A DNA stretch of 64,000 nt, from NCBI RefSeq assembly GCF_030272615.1, contig NC_081410.1, forward strand, positions 190,049,619 through 190,113,618. The letters are read 5' to 3'. Position numbers and translations under genes: made by a program. The DNA comes from Cryptomeria japonica (lineage: Eukaryota; Streptophyta; Pinopsida; Cupressales; Cupressaceae). This document shows, piece by piece, positions 21,259 to 34,110 of this stretch (positions are counted from its first letter, which is position 1; every line of letters begins with the position of its first letter). The notes beneath the pieces are model-generated. The model searched no databases, was not told the origin of the DNA, and worked only from the letters and a program-made list of their open reading frames with translations.

Positions 21259-23301
21259 GAGACGGTGCGGTTTTATCGCGTCGTTTCAAAGAAAAAAAAA
21301 TAGGTTTGAAGAAATATGCCCCATAAATGTTAATTTAGTGGGTGGTATGCCCCCTTGAGAGATGGGCTGAAAAAATTCAAAAAATTGGGCGATCTCTCGA
21401 AAAAAGAGAGAGAAGTTGGGGAGAGGTAGAATAGAAGAATTTAGAAGTTAGGGTGAAAGAATGGGAGAAGACGAAGTGACTATGGGGAAACGACAGGCCT
21501 CGAAAGTACACGGGGTCACGGTGCAAATGTAGTGTTTGTGCCTTTGATTGATACTGTACAATTGATCAAAATTGGTTGGACAATCTGGTGCAATTGGTTT
21601 AATTGCCTTGGTCGAGTCAAAGCATGACAGTTGATGTCAGTTGTTTGCTTGGACAAGATAAAGTCTGAGTAAGTGAATCAAAGTGACATGTTGGTGACTT
21701 AGACAATTGATGTAATTGCTAGATGAAGTCAAAGTACAAGAAGCAAAATACTCGTTGAGACTTAGACAATTGATGTAATTGTCCATTGTGATTGTGTTGG
21801 ATTGATTGAGAAATTGATAGTGTGTGTTGTGGGTTGGTTGTGATGAATTATAGCAGCCCCGTTGAGACTATATCATTATGATAAATGTTTGTTGTAGTCT
21901 AGGTTTGTCATAATCGATTACCTGTTGAGACCCGAAGGTACTTGATCAAAGTATCTGTTGATAGTCTAGGTGTGTGGGAGTCGATGTACCTATGTAGATA
22001 GAGTAACTTGCTTGATTGGGATGACCGAGGATGGGAAATGCAACCCCTCCTGTTAGAGATGGATGGTGATGAACGCGGCTTGACGGGGTTGATGGGACAC
22101 GATGAAGGGATTATGATGATGTTGATGATTAAGATAGGGAGGGTGGGGGGGTTTGATGTTAGATAGAGGAAATGGAGGACCTATGACCCATTCCCATGGA
22201 AGAAGAGAAAAACAAAGTATGCATCCATTATCATTACTGTGTATGAATGATATGCAGCTATTATGAATGTATGGATGGATGGAATGCAACGAAATTCAAT
22301 ATATACAGATGAGATGGAATGATAATCCATAGTGCTTTATTTTTCATCATTGAGAATGGTAGTATCAATATTGGACGAGGCAGTAGGAACCAAGTTTAGA
22401 GCATTGTACCTACAAACACACAACATAAATAAATAAAGAATATGGACCTTCCATAATGGTTCATGCTCATATGGTCAAGGTATACCCTGTAGTCAGCAAG
22501 TCATAGTGATCCATGACTGTATTTCGCATAAGATCACGTAACTTAGTGAACTTCCCACATAGACACCATTAGTACATGCCCCAGAACTTCATTGGAATAA
22601 TTCGCATAAAATAAACAAACGATACTTGGGAACCATCCTGGCCACTCTAATCACTCGTGGATATCCCAGAGTAGTGTAGGAACCTGATATAAATGATTTA
22701 ATAACTAACAAATTGACCAAGTACTTGATAGCTTAAACATAATTTTCTTGTCAAAGAAAAATGTTATCATGTCTTTGGTTTGGTGGGGAAAGATTTATCC
22801 CTATTAAGATAGTTTGCGTGTCGATGTTGATTGTTTGGTCGATGTGATAAGTGATCATCATTTGAGTATTTTAAAATGTTTGTTTGGTATCTACTTGGAT
22901 GTCTATGTACAAGGTGTTGCCATGTTTTTGATTGATTTTTGATATTTTCTAATATTTTTTGGATTTTGTGAGTGTTTTTTAATGTTTTGGATTTTGTGAG
23001 ATAATTTTGAATGTTTTTGGTTTTTGTGAGAGAATTTTGAATGTTTTTGGTGTTTTTGTGAGACAGTTTTGAATGAAGAACTCAATGGATCACAAGTAAT
23101 GCAGAATCCACTTCCATCAATAGGTTAAGGGCATTGCCCCCAGTTTAGACATGACTACGAAAAAATGGGATGCAAGACGCATGAAGTACTATCCTTGATT
23201 GTAGATCAATAACAAGCCATGGTTTGAATGATGGATGAGTGGATGCATTAAATGTGATCACAACAAGTCTAAAAGACAATGGAGCCATAGCCTTTATGAG
23301 T
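21259..23301 (-). other. Non-coding 3' region of element C
   Basis: About 2 kb between the PPT and the end of pol. It aligns with the same region of E (single copy here of the segment duplicated in E, about 22088-22690). The antisense promoter seen in B and E is lost through a deletion of roughly 90 bp near 21520. No mobile-domain ORF remains. Confidence 0.7.
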
Positions 23302-23371
23302 GGCGCCTATTTACCAGGTTTTCACTATCGCACTTACCCAAGGTGCCACCAGAGTGGTTGTTCACCGTTTG
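23302..23371 (-). other. Conserved non-coding block after pol (element C copy)
   Basis: It shares the GGTTTTCACTAT core and the CTTACCCAAGGTGCCACC part with B (10441-10500) and E (56140-56226). In element sense it contains GGGTAAGTGCG, a good splice-donor match. Confidence 0.55.
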
Positions 23372-23485
23372 GATGCATGATTTTTCTTTACTGTTTTGAT
23401 TTTTTTTTGCATTTTCTTCAGGACATTTATTTAAATGTTTTTGGTGTTTTTCTGATATGTATGGGAGCTTGATGCTCTGTGCAAC

Positions 23486-24586
23486 TTATGTATAAAACCG
23501 TTTGAGGTGCATGTTGTTGATCGGATCTGCTAGCGGTTCTCCTTCTGAAGTAGCCAATTGATATGCCCCAGACCCAAATATAGCAGTGATAACATATGGA
23601 CCTAGCCAATTTGATTCAAAATTTCCCTGATGTGATCTATTTGGTTGGTTACAAGGATTCTCTCGAAGAACAAGATCACCCACCTCAAATGTACGAGGTC
23701 TAACTCAATGATTATAGCTTCTGCTCATGCGCTGTTGATATGCTTTGAGCTGATTGTATACAACTTGTCATTTTTCATCAAGTAGCTCCAAGACTTGAAG
23801 ATGTGATACTCTGTATGCTTCATCATCTATGAGATTATGTAAGGAAACTCGTAGAGATGGTATCTCGACCTCGATAGGTAAGATAGCTTCTGCTCCATAG
23901 ACTAGTGAGTAGGGAGTTGCGCTTGTAGGGGTTCAAATGCTAGTTCGATACGCCCATAGTGCTGGATTTAATTGAACGTGCCAATCATGGTTGGCATTAT
24001 TGACTGTCTTCTTGAGGATTCTCAATATGTTCTTGTTTGATGCTTCGACCTGGCCATTTCCTTGTGGGTAATAGGGAGTGGAAAAGCGGTGTTGGATGTG
24101 AAACTTCTCACAGAGTTCACGGACATCCTGATTTTTGAAAGGAAGCCCGTTATCTGTGATGATGGACATGGGTATACCATACCGACAAATGATGTAATTA
24201 AGGATGAATGAGGTGATCTGCTTGTCGGTGACCTAGGTAAGTGGAATAGCTTCGATCCACTTTGTGAAGTATTCAGTAGTGGTAATGATGAATTTGTGGT
24301 TGTTGGATGAAGATAGATGAATTTTACCCACAAGGTCAAGTCCCCATTGACAAAAGGGCCATGGTGTTGTGATTGGTTGCAATTCCTATGCTGGTGCATG
24401 TATCAAGTCTCCATGAACTTGGCATTTCTTGTATTTTTTGACAAAATAGTAGGAGTATTTTTCCATGGACGACCAATAGTATTTAGCGCGTATGATCTTC
24501 TTGGCTAGTGATGGGCCGCTTGCATGAGTTCCACATATTCCTTCATGTACCTCTTCCAAGGCCTTTGTTATCTCATCTTGTTCCAA
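23486..24586 (-). pseudogene. Integrase of element C (broken)
   Basis: Integrase inserts element DNA into the genome. The N-terminal zinc region reads HEGICGTHASG and then VKKYKKCQVHGD, where the first Cys of the CXXC pair has become Tyr (element E keeps CKKC). The core shows SIITDNGLPF (about 24165-24140) and the catalytic Glu in NGQVEASNK (about 24060-24030). The C-terminal part has GDLVLRENPC, NWLGPYVIT and ends DPINNMHLKRFYT at 23486. Stops and frameshifts separate the three parts (24386, 24169-24022, 23933-23683). Confidence 0.85.
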
Positions 24587-25732
24587 AAATTGAAGGAGAG
24601 TACCATCAAGACTGCGTCGATATAGGGTTTCAACAATAATGGTATATCAAGCGGTTTGTTGAATGAAGGTTTTATGTTGGTTATTCGATTGGTTAGGAGG
24701 AAGTGTGTGATTGCGTAGATAGGTGTAGAATTCACCATACCATGAGGATTCATAACTGACAAGGAGACATATCATCTCAGATTTGGGGATATCATAAGCG
24801 AGAATCCAAAGTTGTTCTACCAAGAACTCATAGCGTGTTGAATTATGTGGAAGATCTAGGAGAGATGCAATGGTAGCCATAGCGTCAACAGCTCGATTCT
24901 GATCTCTGGGTATCTGCTTAAAGGTGATAGTAGTAAATGATGCCTTTAAATTGTCCACCATTTGCTTGTATGACATGAGTTTATCATCTTTGGTCTGATA
25001 TTCATCGGTTACTTATCGGATGACCAGTTGGGAGTCGCCATATATTTGTAACTCTTTCAATTTCCATTGTATGGCTAGTCTGAGTCCTGAAATCAAGGCT
25101 TCACACTCTGCTATGTTGTTTGTGCATGGAAATGTGAGCCTGTAAGACTTTGGGATGCTATCACCTTGAGGTGTGATAAATAGAATGCTTGCTCCTGAGC
25201 CATGCCTAGTGTATGAACCATGAAAGTATAGTTTCCATGGTTGTGTTGCTGTGACCATGTATATCTCTTCATCTGGAAAATTGGAAATAAGAGGATGATC
25301 GCCTATGAGGGGAGCATCGGCCAACTGATCTGCAATAACTTGGCCCTTGATAGCCTTACGGTCCACATACTCGATGTCAAATTCATTTAGAATCATCACC
25401 CATTTGGCCAAACGGCTGGTCAATGCTGCTTTGCTAAGTAAGTACTTGAGGGGATCTATCTTTGCAATAGGTTGTACTTTATGTGTTAACAGACACAGTT
25501 TAGTGGTTGTCAAGATTACTGCTAGGCAAGCTTGCTCAATAGGTGTGTAATTGAGTTCATAGCCGACCAGTGTGCGAGAGATGTAGTAAACAACACACTC
25601 TTTCCCTTCTGCATTGTATTGAGCCATTAGCACTCCTAATGTTGTATTTGTTGTTGAGATATAGAGTAATAAAGGTTTATTTGGATTTGGTGGGATCAAC
25701 AACGGTGTATTCATGAGATAGTCTTTAAGCAT
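24587..25732 (-). pseudogene. RNase H and second (archaeal-like) RNase H of element C
   Basis: The first RNase H degrades the RNA of the hybrid. It is seen from LLLYISTTNTTLGVLM through YYISRTLVGYELNY and ends with the tether FDIEYVDRKAIKG (about 25375). A second, archaeal-like RNase H follows and is the hallmark of Tat elements: WKLYFHGSYTRHGSG (about 25235-25190), NNIAECEALISGL and IYGDSQLVIR. The first catalytic Asp, present in E as FDGS, is His here. A stop at about 25013 breaks the frame before the last part (KQIPRDQNRAVDAMA, about 24915-24870). Confidence 0.85.
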
Positions 25733-26746
25733 TTGGAATGCTTGCTGGCATTTGGTATCCCATTGAAAGCGGATGTTTTTGTGTAGCAGGTGTGTAAAGG
25801 GGTGACATTAATCCGCTAGTTGTGCAATATCTTTTCAGATGGATTGTAGCCGCCCTTGTAATGTCCTCAGTTGATTGATGTTCTTCAGAGGTGGCATGTC
25901 CATGATTTCTTTGACCTTTGCTGGGTTGACCTCAATGCCTTTTCTTGAGACAATGTATCCTAGAAGCTTCCTTGAGGTTACTCCAAAGACACATTTCTTC
26001 GTGTTGAGTCGAACATGATATCATTCCAGTCTATCAAATATTTTCTCTAATATTTCTAGATGACCTTCTCTTGTGAGTGATTTTGCTAGTAAGTCATCAA
26101 CATAATCTTCCATTATGGTATGCATCATATCATGTAAGATGGTGGTCATTGCTCTTCGATTGGTCATTCCCGCATTCTTTAGACCAAAAGGCATTACATT
26201 CCAGCAGTATGTCCCCCATGGACATGTGAAGGTTGTCTTATGTTGATCCTCTAGTGCGATCTTTATCTGGTTGTAACCTGAAAAGCCATCCATGAGAGAA
26301 AGCATGGCATGTCCTGTTGTTAGGTCCACTATTATGTCGATGTTTGGTAGGGGGAAGCCATCTTTAAGACATGCCTTGTTCAGATCTCTGAAGTCAGTAT
26401 AGATACAGATGCCCCCATTGGGTTTGTCGACATGTACGATGTTGGATATCCAATCTGCATAATCAATTGGTTTAATAAAACCAACGTCTAGGAGTTTCTT
26501 AAGTTCTGCTTTGACTTTTACCACAATCTTAGGATGCATCTTGCGAAGTTTCTGCTTGACGGGCTTGGCTCCTTCTGCTACGATGAGGTGATGCATGACT
26601 GAATTAGAATCAAGACCAGGCATGTCGGCATATGACCATGCAAAGTTGATCTGACGCTTCTGGAAGAATTCTACAAACTTAGGTTGTTCCTCTGGAGTTA
26701 AAAGAGATGCCAGATGAATGTGGTGAGGAGTTTCAGGAGTCCCCAC
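25733..26746 (-). pseudogene. Reverse transcriptase of element C
   Basis: RT of the Tat type. In order: the start region around FFQKRQINFAWSYADMPGLD; KPVKQKLRKMHP; the palm strand IYTDFRDLNKAC; FSGYNQIKIA; MPFGLKNAG; and the catalytic YVDDLLAKS at about 26110-26080. The frame is open from 26746 to 26021. After a stop near 26018 the thumb can be followed (GYIVSRKGIEV, near 25960) to about 25735, where RNase H begins, with two further stops. The catalytic Asp pair is kept. The lost downstream frames still make the copy inactive. Confidence 0.88.
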
Positions 26747-26782
26747 GTTGTATTCTTTTGTCTCTTCAATAAGGATTCTTGA

Positions 26783-28258
26783 TCATTCATGTTGTGTACT
26801 AGAGGGGAGAATGCCAAACCTTTCATCCTCAAGCACCTCAAAGAGGTTTTCACCATTGGATACGCTCTTTCTTTTTACTTTTGTGGGATCAAACTGTGCC
26901 ACAGTGTGGTTTTCACTGGAAGATCCATGTTTTATTATTATATTTTTGCAACTGAAAGGTTTGGCATCCACCCCAAAGTATGTTGCGCTATTAAGTTCAA
27001 TGGCGAATCCAGCTTTGTGATCCCCGCTTAGTATGTTATCCCGTAGTTCCAAAAAGTCAATGATCACCTCATTGTTTTGGAAATGGTCAAGACATGAGAG
27101 ATTAGATTGGTTCCATTCGATGAGTTCAAGATGGATAATGGGCATTACCTCATTGATCAGGTTAAGTTCATAAGATGTTTCAGTAAGGTTTAAGATGTTG
27201 TGGTGAAGGTCATTGATGGTACTCTCCTTGTCATAATCGGGTGTAGGATGTGACATAGGGTCTGTGGAAGATGTTTCCAGTTCAGAAACCCAAGAGGTTT
27301 TAATCTGCGCTACTCCATAAATAGGGATTTCTTTGTGAGGTGGAGGGGGTGATGCGTCTTCCTCACCTGAAGTATCGAGATGTACTAAATCAAATTCCCA
27401 CTCATGTGAGTCAGTCTCTGAGTCGCTTTCCAATATCCGATTACTATACCATACTGGGATATCCTTTGAGTTAAACATTGTAGGTGTGATCGACTGATGT
27501 ACCATTGTAAAGGAAATGATTGGTGTTGCAGGAAGGAATATGGGGATCAATGAATCTGATACAGGGAGTATCGACATTGTTGAATTTTATGCTTCTGATG
27601 TAATTGTTGGTGTTGTCGATACTGCTGGGGGTTTCGATATTGCTAATGGATGCAGTTGTTGCTGCTGATGGGGTTGTTGGTTGATTGGTGGGATGATTGG
27701 TGTTGTGGATGTGATTGCTGGGATTTTCAACCGTATTGGGGCAATTGGGGTGGTTTGTGGTGCTGTTGATATAATCAAGGGTGACCTCCTTAGGTTTGTA
27801 GTAGGTTGATATAGAGGTTTATTGGATTGCCCTTTGAATATGAGCTTAGGAAGAATCTCCTTTTGAAAGCCTAACCCAGTGTTATCTTTAGGCTTTAATT
27901 ATGGCTGCAGCAACTCATGTCATACTCGCTTGCAAGGTCCCAAAGCACTCTGACCATCATAGCCCATTCTTTGCATAATGACAAGGCCTTTTCCATATTG
28001 ATTTGTGGGAATATTAGCTTGTGGGATGTTCATGGTGATAGGATCTTTATAAATCCATTCTGCTAATTCCTCATCTTTGATCTCTTCTTCTTGACTCTTT
28101 CGAAGGATAAAAGGTGTCAAAGTGCATGTTGGCTTGACCAGTGGTGCTTGAAGTAACCTTTGAGGCTTACCATGAGTTCTAGGTGAAGTGTGTAGTTGCC
28201 CAACACAAAAGAGTTGGCTAAGATTGTACTCCCTAGGACCTTCCTCTGCCATTTTCAT
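26783..28258 (-). pseudogene. G-patch and linker between protease and RT, element C
   Basis: Two open pieces. The upstream one (28258-27920) ends with a G-patch-like start, YGKGLVIMQRMGYDGQSALG, where the matching region of E continues with QG and GLGF as a full G-patch would. G-patch domains bind RNA or activate helicases, and some retroviral proteases carry one. The downstream piece (27577-26783) is an acidic, Ser/Thr-rich linker with blocks shared with E, for example SYELNLINEVMPI and GFAIELNSATYFG. The region between 27920 and 27577 is frameshifted, with a Gln/Pro-rich low-complexity stretch. The role of the linker is unknown. Confidence 0.7.
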
Positions 28259-28363
28259 CTTTAGCTTCTCTTGCTTGGGTATAATGGTGTTTGAACTGGA
28301 AAGAGAGGTTGGACTTACATATGATGTGGATGAGATAGCTTCTCTGTTTTTGGGAATGGTAAA

Positions 28364-29155
28364 TTATGGTTGATGGTTGATATTGTGACAATATGCAAAA
28401 GGATTTGCATCGCCCAGGATTGTAATTTCTATACCGTTATGAGGGAACTTTAGACATTGGTGGTAGGTGGATGGAACAACTTGCATGGCATGTATCAAAG
28501 GTCTTCCTAAGAACAAGTTATATGGAAAAGGAAGGTCCAGAACTTGACATATGATGTGCTTCACCACTGGGCCCACTCGGATTGGTAACACAACTGCTCC
28601 TTTTGAAGAACGCTCTGCATCATCATAGGCTTTTATGGTTATCTTTTTGCGTAGATCCACTGATTCAATTGCATATCCCAATGCCGTGACCAATTGTAAT
28701 ATACAGATATTTAGGCCTGCTCCATTGTTGATCAAGACTCGCTTGATTATGTGTTGGTTGATAAATCCTTCAATATGGAGTGAGGCATTATGAGGTTGCT
28801 GGAATGATGTATTGTCACTTTCAGAGAAAGTGAGACATGGTGATGACCTTAAATTTCCAACCATAGCTTGGAATTGATCTGTATTTAGATTTGCAGGGAC
28901 TGACGCTTCTTGGAGAGCTTGATCCAAGATTGTTTTATGAGATGGGGATAGGCACAAAATCTCTAAGATGGATATAAGTGCGGGTGTCTTATCTAAATTT
29001 TCCACTTGGTTATACTGCTTTGGGATGAAAGGTGTGCCTTGTGGAGCTGCTTTAATGGTGATCTTACTGCGAAGCGTAACAACATTGCAGGTAGAGCTTG
29101 GATTTGTGATGGTAATGGTTGCAATTTGTTCATTGGCATCATATAGGTGATTCAC
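28364..29155 (-). pseudogene. Aspartic protease of element C, catalytic Asp lost
   Basis: Retropepsin-like protease in a 263-codon open frame. The N-terminal part carries ALISILEILCLSPSHK, shared with B and E. The active-site region reads RVLINNGAGLNIC (about 28740-28700). B has VLIDGGAG and E has VLVDNGVG here, so the catalytic Asp has become Asn. NLFLGRPLIHAM follows (about 28520-28480), and the domain ends with the block PHNGIEITILGDANPF. Retropepsins need this Asp, so this protease should be dead even though the frame is open. Confidence 0.88.
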
Positions 29156-29173
29156 AGTATAATTATAGGCGGC

Positions 29174-30778
29174 TCACATATAATCGGTGGTATCTGTGTT
29201 TCGCCCTGAAGTGGAAGGACCCCTTTGATCTTGTGATGGAAGTGGATTCTTAAACATAAGATGATCATTATTTGTAGTTGTTGGGTCGTGTCCTTCAATT
29301 TTAATCTCGCCTCGGTCAATAAGATCCTGAACAAGATCTTTCAGTTCGTGACAATTGCTTGTTTTATGCCCTTTCCCTTGATGGAATTCACAATGTTCAT
29401 TATCCCTCCACCATGAAGGTTTGACATATGGTTCGTAATTGGATGTTTTTGGTAAGGTCACCAGATTTGAAGAAACCAAATGACATAACATTGTTTCAAT
29501 AGGTTCCCATAAGGGAGTGTATGTTCATTTTTTTTATAATTTTGCTAGCATTGTCTTGGTTCTTCTTGCGATACATTGCGTCCTTGATTTGGCGAGGGAG
29601 CAACCATGTTGTTCTTAGGAGGGGGGTTTTGCCCCACAAATCGGACCACAGGTTGTGCACTCTTGATAGTCCTTGCATCTACAAACCCGTCATTGACAAT
29701 GTTTTTTTTATTCCAGAAGTTAGGTTTATCACTGTTGAAGCGCGGGCGAGGGCCATCTTTTGGTTCATTGTATATTTTGATAAGCCCCTTTTTGATGAGG
29801 GCTCATTCACATTTTAAACCCTGTGTGATCATGTCATTGAAAGACTTTGTGCCTTTCATGTCTAAATGAAATTACATTTCTTCGTTCAAGTTGGAAATAA
29901 ATATTTCCACTAGCTCTCTTTCAGGTAGCTGAAGGGAACGTTTGGTAGACATTTGTCTCCATCATTGCAGGAAAGCTAAAATATCTCTCCTGGTTTTTGC
30001 TTGGTGTTACATAGGTCTACCATGGTGACATCATGCTCTATGTTATGGGAATAATGTGTAATGAACTTCTGGACCAATTATTCAAATGTCCTAATGTCGC
30101 CTGCTAGTCGGGAAAACCATGATGTGGTTGTCCGTCCCAAACTTTGAGGAAAGAGTCGCATTAGGTATGTGTCCTCATATGCTACTTCTAGGCAAGTTGA
30201 ATGAAATTCTCTAACATGATTGCAAGGGTCTCCTTTTCCTCGATACTTTTCGAACTTAGGTGTTTCAAACCCTTGTGGAAAAGGTGGCATGTGTAAGTTC
30301 CTATCAAAGGGATAGGGACAAATGTCACTAAGTGAAAACTGGTTTGTTTTCACACCACTATGGAGTTGTTGGGCTAAACTCTCGATTTGTTGCCTCAACA
30401 TGTCAATGTCATTTGGAGGAGGAGGTGGGGGATTTCCTTGAGGAATGTTGTATTTGATGTGATCTCGACCTCTTCCATCCTCATTACGACTCTGATGTTC
30501 CGATGCTTGCCTTAGTTGCACAGTATCAAAATCAGAGGGTAGTTTGGCTCCCTCCCAGGAAAGTCTTAAAAGTGAGCATCAACGTTGTTCCTGAGGATTT
30601 CGTCAAAAAGTCGATTAAAGAGAGGGTTGTGTTGCACCCTTTCTATTGCTGCAGGAGTAGGAGTACTTGGATTTTCATCATTTGCGTTTCCTCCAAGAGC
30701 TTCTTGGAATTCATTGAGGTTTTCCTCCTCTTCCTCTTCTATCTCGAGTTGTCTAGACCTTGATCTGGTTTGAGCCAT
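29174..30778 (-). pseudogene. gag: gag of element C (broken)
   Basis: It starts at the ATG of MAQTRSRSRQLEIEEE at 30778, matching the M-x-x-TRS start of B and E. An acidic stretch follows, with a frameshift after 30566, then the gag domain (CPYPFDRNLHMPPFP, FEKYRGKGDP, LMRLFPQSLG, about 30330-30120). A heavily damaged piece runs from 30077 to 29492, and the zinc-knuckle piece from 29491 to 29174 carries CEFHQGKGHKTSNC (CX2HX4HX4C, about 29400-29355) and LVQDLIDRGEI. At least four frame breaks. Confidence 0.85.
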
Positions 30779-31993
30779 TTTGTTTGAGAGTTGTTGTTGA
30801 AGTTTGGTGAAAATGATGATGAGTTGGTGATGAAATGAGAGATAAATGTTTGGTGAAGTGTTTTGCGTATGGATCTCTAACACTAAAGGTAGATGTTACT
30901 AAAGTTTTTTCTTGAATTGCTTGTTGTGTTTGGTTGACAATGTTTGATATGATAAGGTTTAGAGAGGCCTGAGGTGTGTTACAGACCCAACTACCTAGTA
31001 ATGAGAGGATGCACTCATAGACTAGTATTAACCCGCGTAGAAATGCCTCTTAGGATGAGTTTATCCTATATGTAGAGACATTCTAAAAAAGTGATGTGTT
31101 GTTTTTGATTCAAGCAATATCGAAAAAGAACTTAGGACAAGACCTCTTTATGTTTCGAGAGTTGGAATGGATTGATGATGTGTGAATGTGAGAATGGATG
31201 AAATGTTAACTTCAATAAAAACTTTGTGTTACAAATGGGATAAATTCTTCCTCTTCTCTTTCGGGGGTTGGTGGTTCTTCCCTAGCTAAGTTATATGTGA
31301 TGCAAATATCTGGAAAGAAGGCCGGATTGATTTTGCCTCCCTTGTTTTTATGATAACTTAAAGCTCTATATTGAGTAAAAGCTCTACGGTTTAAATACTC
31401 TTAATCAAACTCGTTGGATTTTCCTTGAAGATATAGACGCATGCGACGTAAGAAGGTTCTATGTGAGACAAATATTTGTCTATTGAGATAGAAAAATTTC
31501 CTTCTTTTGATGAAAGTCTTTGAGCTCAATGGTCTTTTCTTCAAATTGATATGTTGATGAAGATTTTTCCTTCTCAAAATGTGAAGGATGGTCATATAGT
31601 TTGATACTTTATTTTTGCACTTTGTTTTTAATTTTTGTTGGTATTTGAAAATGTTTGTGTTGGATGAATACTTGTTTTTGGAATTAATGTTTTTTTTTTC
31701 TTTGACAAGAAAATAAAGCAAGCACACAAACACAAGAATGTTGCCTCAAAAGGCACAAATAAGTGTGGGTCTAGATCAACCCAATCTTTGGACTTTTATG
31801 ACCCTTTCTTTCCAAATGTTTTTGAGTATGTTTTTTTCAAAAAGCCGGAAGTCGGCTCAGTTTATCACTAGTCTTGACATAAAACGAAGACACTTCAAAC
31901 GCGTTTTATCCGTAAGGTCAAACGACCAATTGTGATAATTTTAGCCCACATCTTGATATTTCTTCAACTTTGGTACTACATACCTTATGAATC
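30779..31993 (-). other. Leader of element C, gag-proximal part
   Basis: No gene is recognised. In layout it resembles the region 14789-15489 of B. Small frames here are unsupported. Confidence 0.5.
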
Positions 31994-31998
31994 CCGCC

Positions 31999-33256
31999 TG
32001 TGGGATGCAATATTCATCTTCTCTTAACAAAATAATCAATTAGAAATAAGGGAAATCACGAATCCCTATCTTAATCAGAATTTAACAAACAATACAATGG
32101 AATAACACAATTAAGAAATAGGAATTATAAATCAAATTAATAAAAACTCCCTATTTCATGACTGCGTAGAACTTCCATTGCTCTTCTCCTCTTCGTGGTA
32201 TGATGGCTCTCAGATATTGCGTTGGTAACCTGCATGTGACACAAAGATTCAAAGTTCGTGATTGTTGAAAATGGAGATTGGATGCTCAATTTATAGAAAA
32301 TTGGATGAGATTGATTGAAAGGTGGAACATAATGATCAAGAGGTGGAACTTAGGTGAGCTCAAATGAAAATTGATAGTTGAACTGTTGATTGTAGGAGTG
32401 GAACTCAATAGATTGAATAGATTAATGGAGTCAACTGATTGATGAAAGAGTTAACTGAAGGAAGAAAAAGAATGATTGGAGGAAATAAAGAAGATAACAT
32501 AGAGAGCTAAATTTAGAAAAAGCTAACTGAAAGATGAAAATAGAGATTGGAGAGATAAATGATTTAATTAATTAATTGATTGAATTAATTAATTTAGCAT
32601 GTGCTTGCATTTAGATTTAGATTTTCAATTTAATATTTGCATGAGATTTTTTTCAAATAATTGAATTTATTAATTGAATTTAGTATTTGAATATATTTAG
32701 AACTTGACTTTGATTTTCAATTTGGTTTTTGAAATCATGCACATGTAATTGAATTTGGAAGAAATTAGAAGAAATAATTAAATAAAATTAGAATTTGGAG
32801 AACTAGAAGAATCAATTAGTTAATTAATTAATTAAATAATTTAAAGAAACTATTTAATAATTTAGAAATGGATTTTAATTAAATAATAAAGATTATTCAA
32901 TTTAAAGGATTAAATCACAATTAATGAAATAATTGATATTTAATTAATATTTAGAAAAGAGTTGATGATTGAATGATGATTAAAGATAGAAATTGAATAA
33001 TTAGTAATTTATTTAAATAATAAAGATTATTTAAATTGGGGAATTAATCATAATTAATTAAATAATAAATATTTAATTAACATTAGAAAATGATTAAATG
33101 ATGATAGAATAAGAAAATAGAATAATTAATAAGATGATGAGGAAATATGAAATTAGAAGAAAATAGATTAATTAAATTAATTAAATAATAATGATTATTT
33201 AATCAATTAGAGGAATAATTAGTACATGATCAATGAGACATTTTTAGGCGTCTACA
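31999..33256 (-). repeat. Solo LTR of family F in the leader of C
   Basis: This 1258-bp LTR reads TGTAGACGCC at its start in minus sense and CCCACA at its end, and matches 1-650 over the shared part. Flanks are ccgcc (31994-31998) and ccacc (33257-33261), a 5-bp duplication with one mismatch. No internal sequence of an element is attached on either side, because leader sequence of C continues on both. The best reading is an LTR left by recombination. Confidence 0.7.
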
Positions 33257-33261
33257 CCACC

Positions 33262-34110
33262 GTGGCAGGTAAGGATGTGATATACTAAGTCTTCCACGAG
33301 CATAACAAATAGATGATCCCTATGATGGGGGAGTCACCACTTTTATCAGGCTACAAGTAGCCTTTCAAAAAGCTATGTTTCTACTCAAGGAAATATGTAT
33401 GGTGAGTATCTTGGCAGCAAAACCTTCTATGCTCTTGCACTGAAGTTCTCACAAATATCCTCAATCAATATAACGAGTGGGCTACTACTTAAAGATGTTT
33501 AGTAATTTTCGATGTCTTTGGACATAAGTTCATTCTGCAGTGACTCACTTAAGAGCCTTGTAACTTGTGGTGGGGCCCATTTGTCCGTTTGGCAAGTTAC
33601 ACTGTAGGAACAACTATACCCAAGGCTACAACTTTCGCTCACACCTGATTTCTATAGTGGCTTGAAGGATTTACCGCACGAGGTCATTCCCAAGAGTGAC
33701 GTGTCTCTTGGCAGACCTCTCTTAAAAAAAGAAACTTTGAGTGTTACTAACACTTTTCTCTTGCACCTAGGACCACGAAAGCCAAGGGAGAGGATAGTGT
33801 GTGTTAGAAGTAGGACCACTTGACAAATTTTTTGCACAAATGTGCCAAACACAAAAGACACTTGTTCTTTTTAACTCATCATTGCAATGCGATCTAACTA
33901 TTTGGAGATGTTGCTCCAACAGTCATGGTGTTCTTTTTATCCTTCAATGGCAAAATATTTTGTAATCTAGGAATTGGAAATCATAGTCAACTGAATTAAG
34001 AGCATGTTTTGCTTTGAAGTAAAATCGTTTTGAACTTGAAGGAAAAGTGTCTTGTTCTTTTTAGTTTGCCCAAAACAAAGTGTGGATTGTGAATTTAAGT
34101 TTGAGTTGAT
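33262..34110 (-). other. Leader of element C, middle part
   Basis: No gene. It shares the layout and a few short blocks with the conserved leader of B and D (for example a cacaaaagacacttgttc block near 33850, like the one near 16100), but it is too diverged to align in full by eye. Confidence 0.5.

Noticed and set aside
26748-27031. Plus-strand frames opposite the C linker
   Set aside because: Shadow frames on the strand opposite to the pol linker, without a domain.
31999-33256. This LTR as the true 5' LTR of element C
   Set aside because: Leader sequence continues on its right side up to 34911, and the LTRs at 19451 and 34912 match each other and share the TSD catgg. So it is a nested solo LTR.
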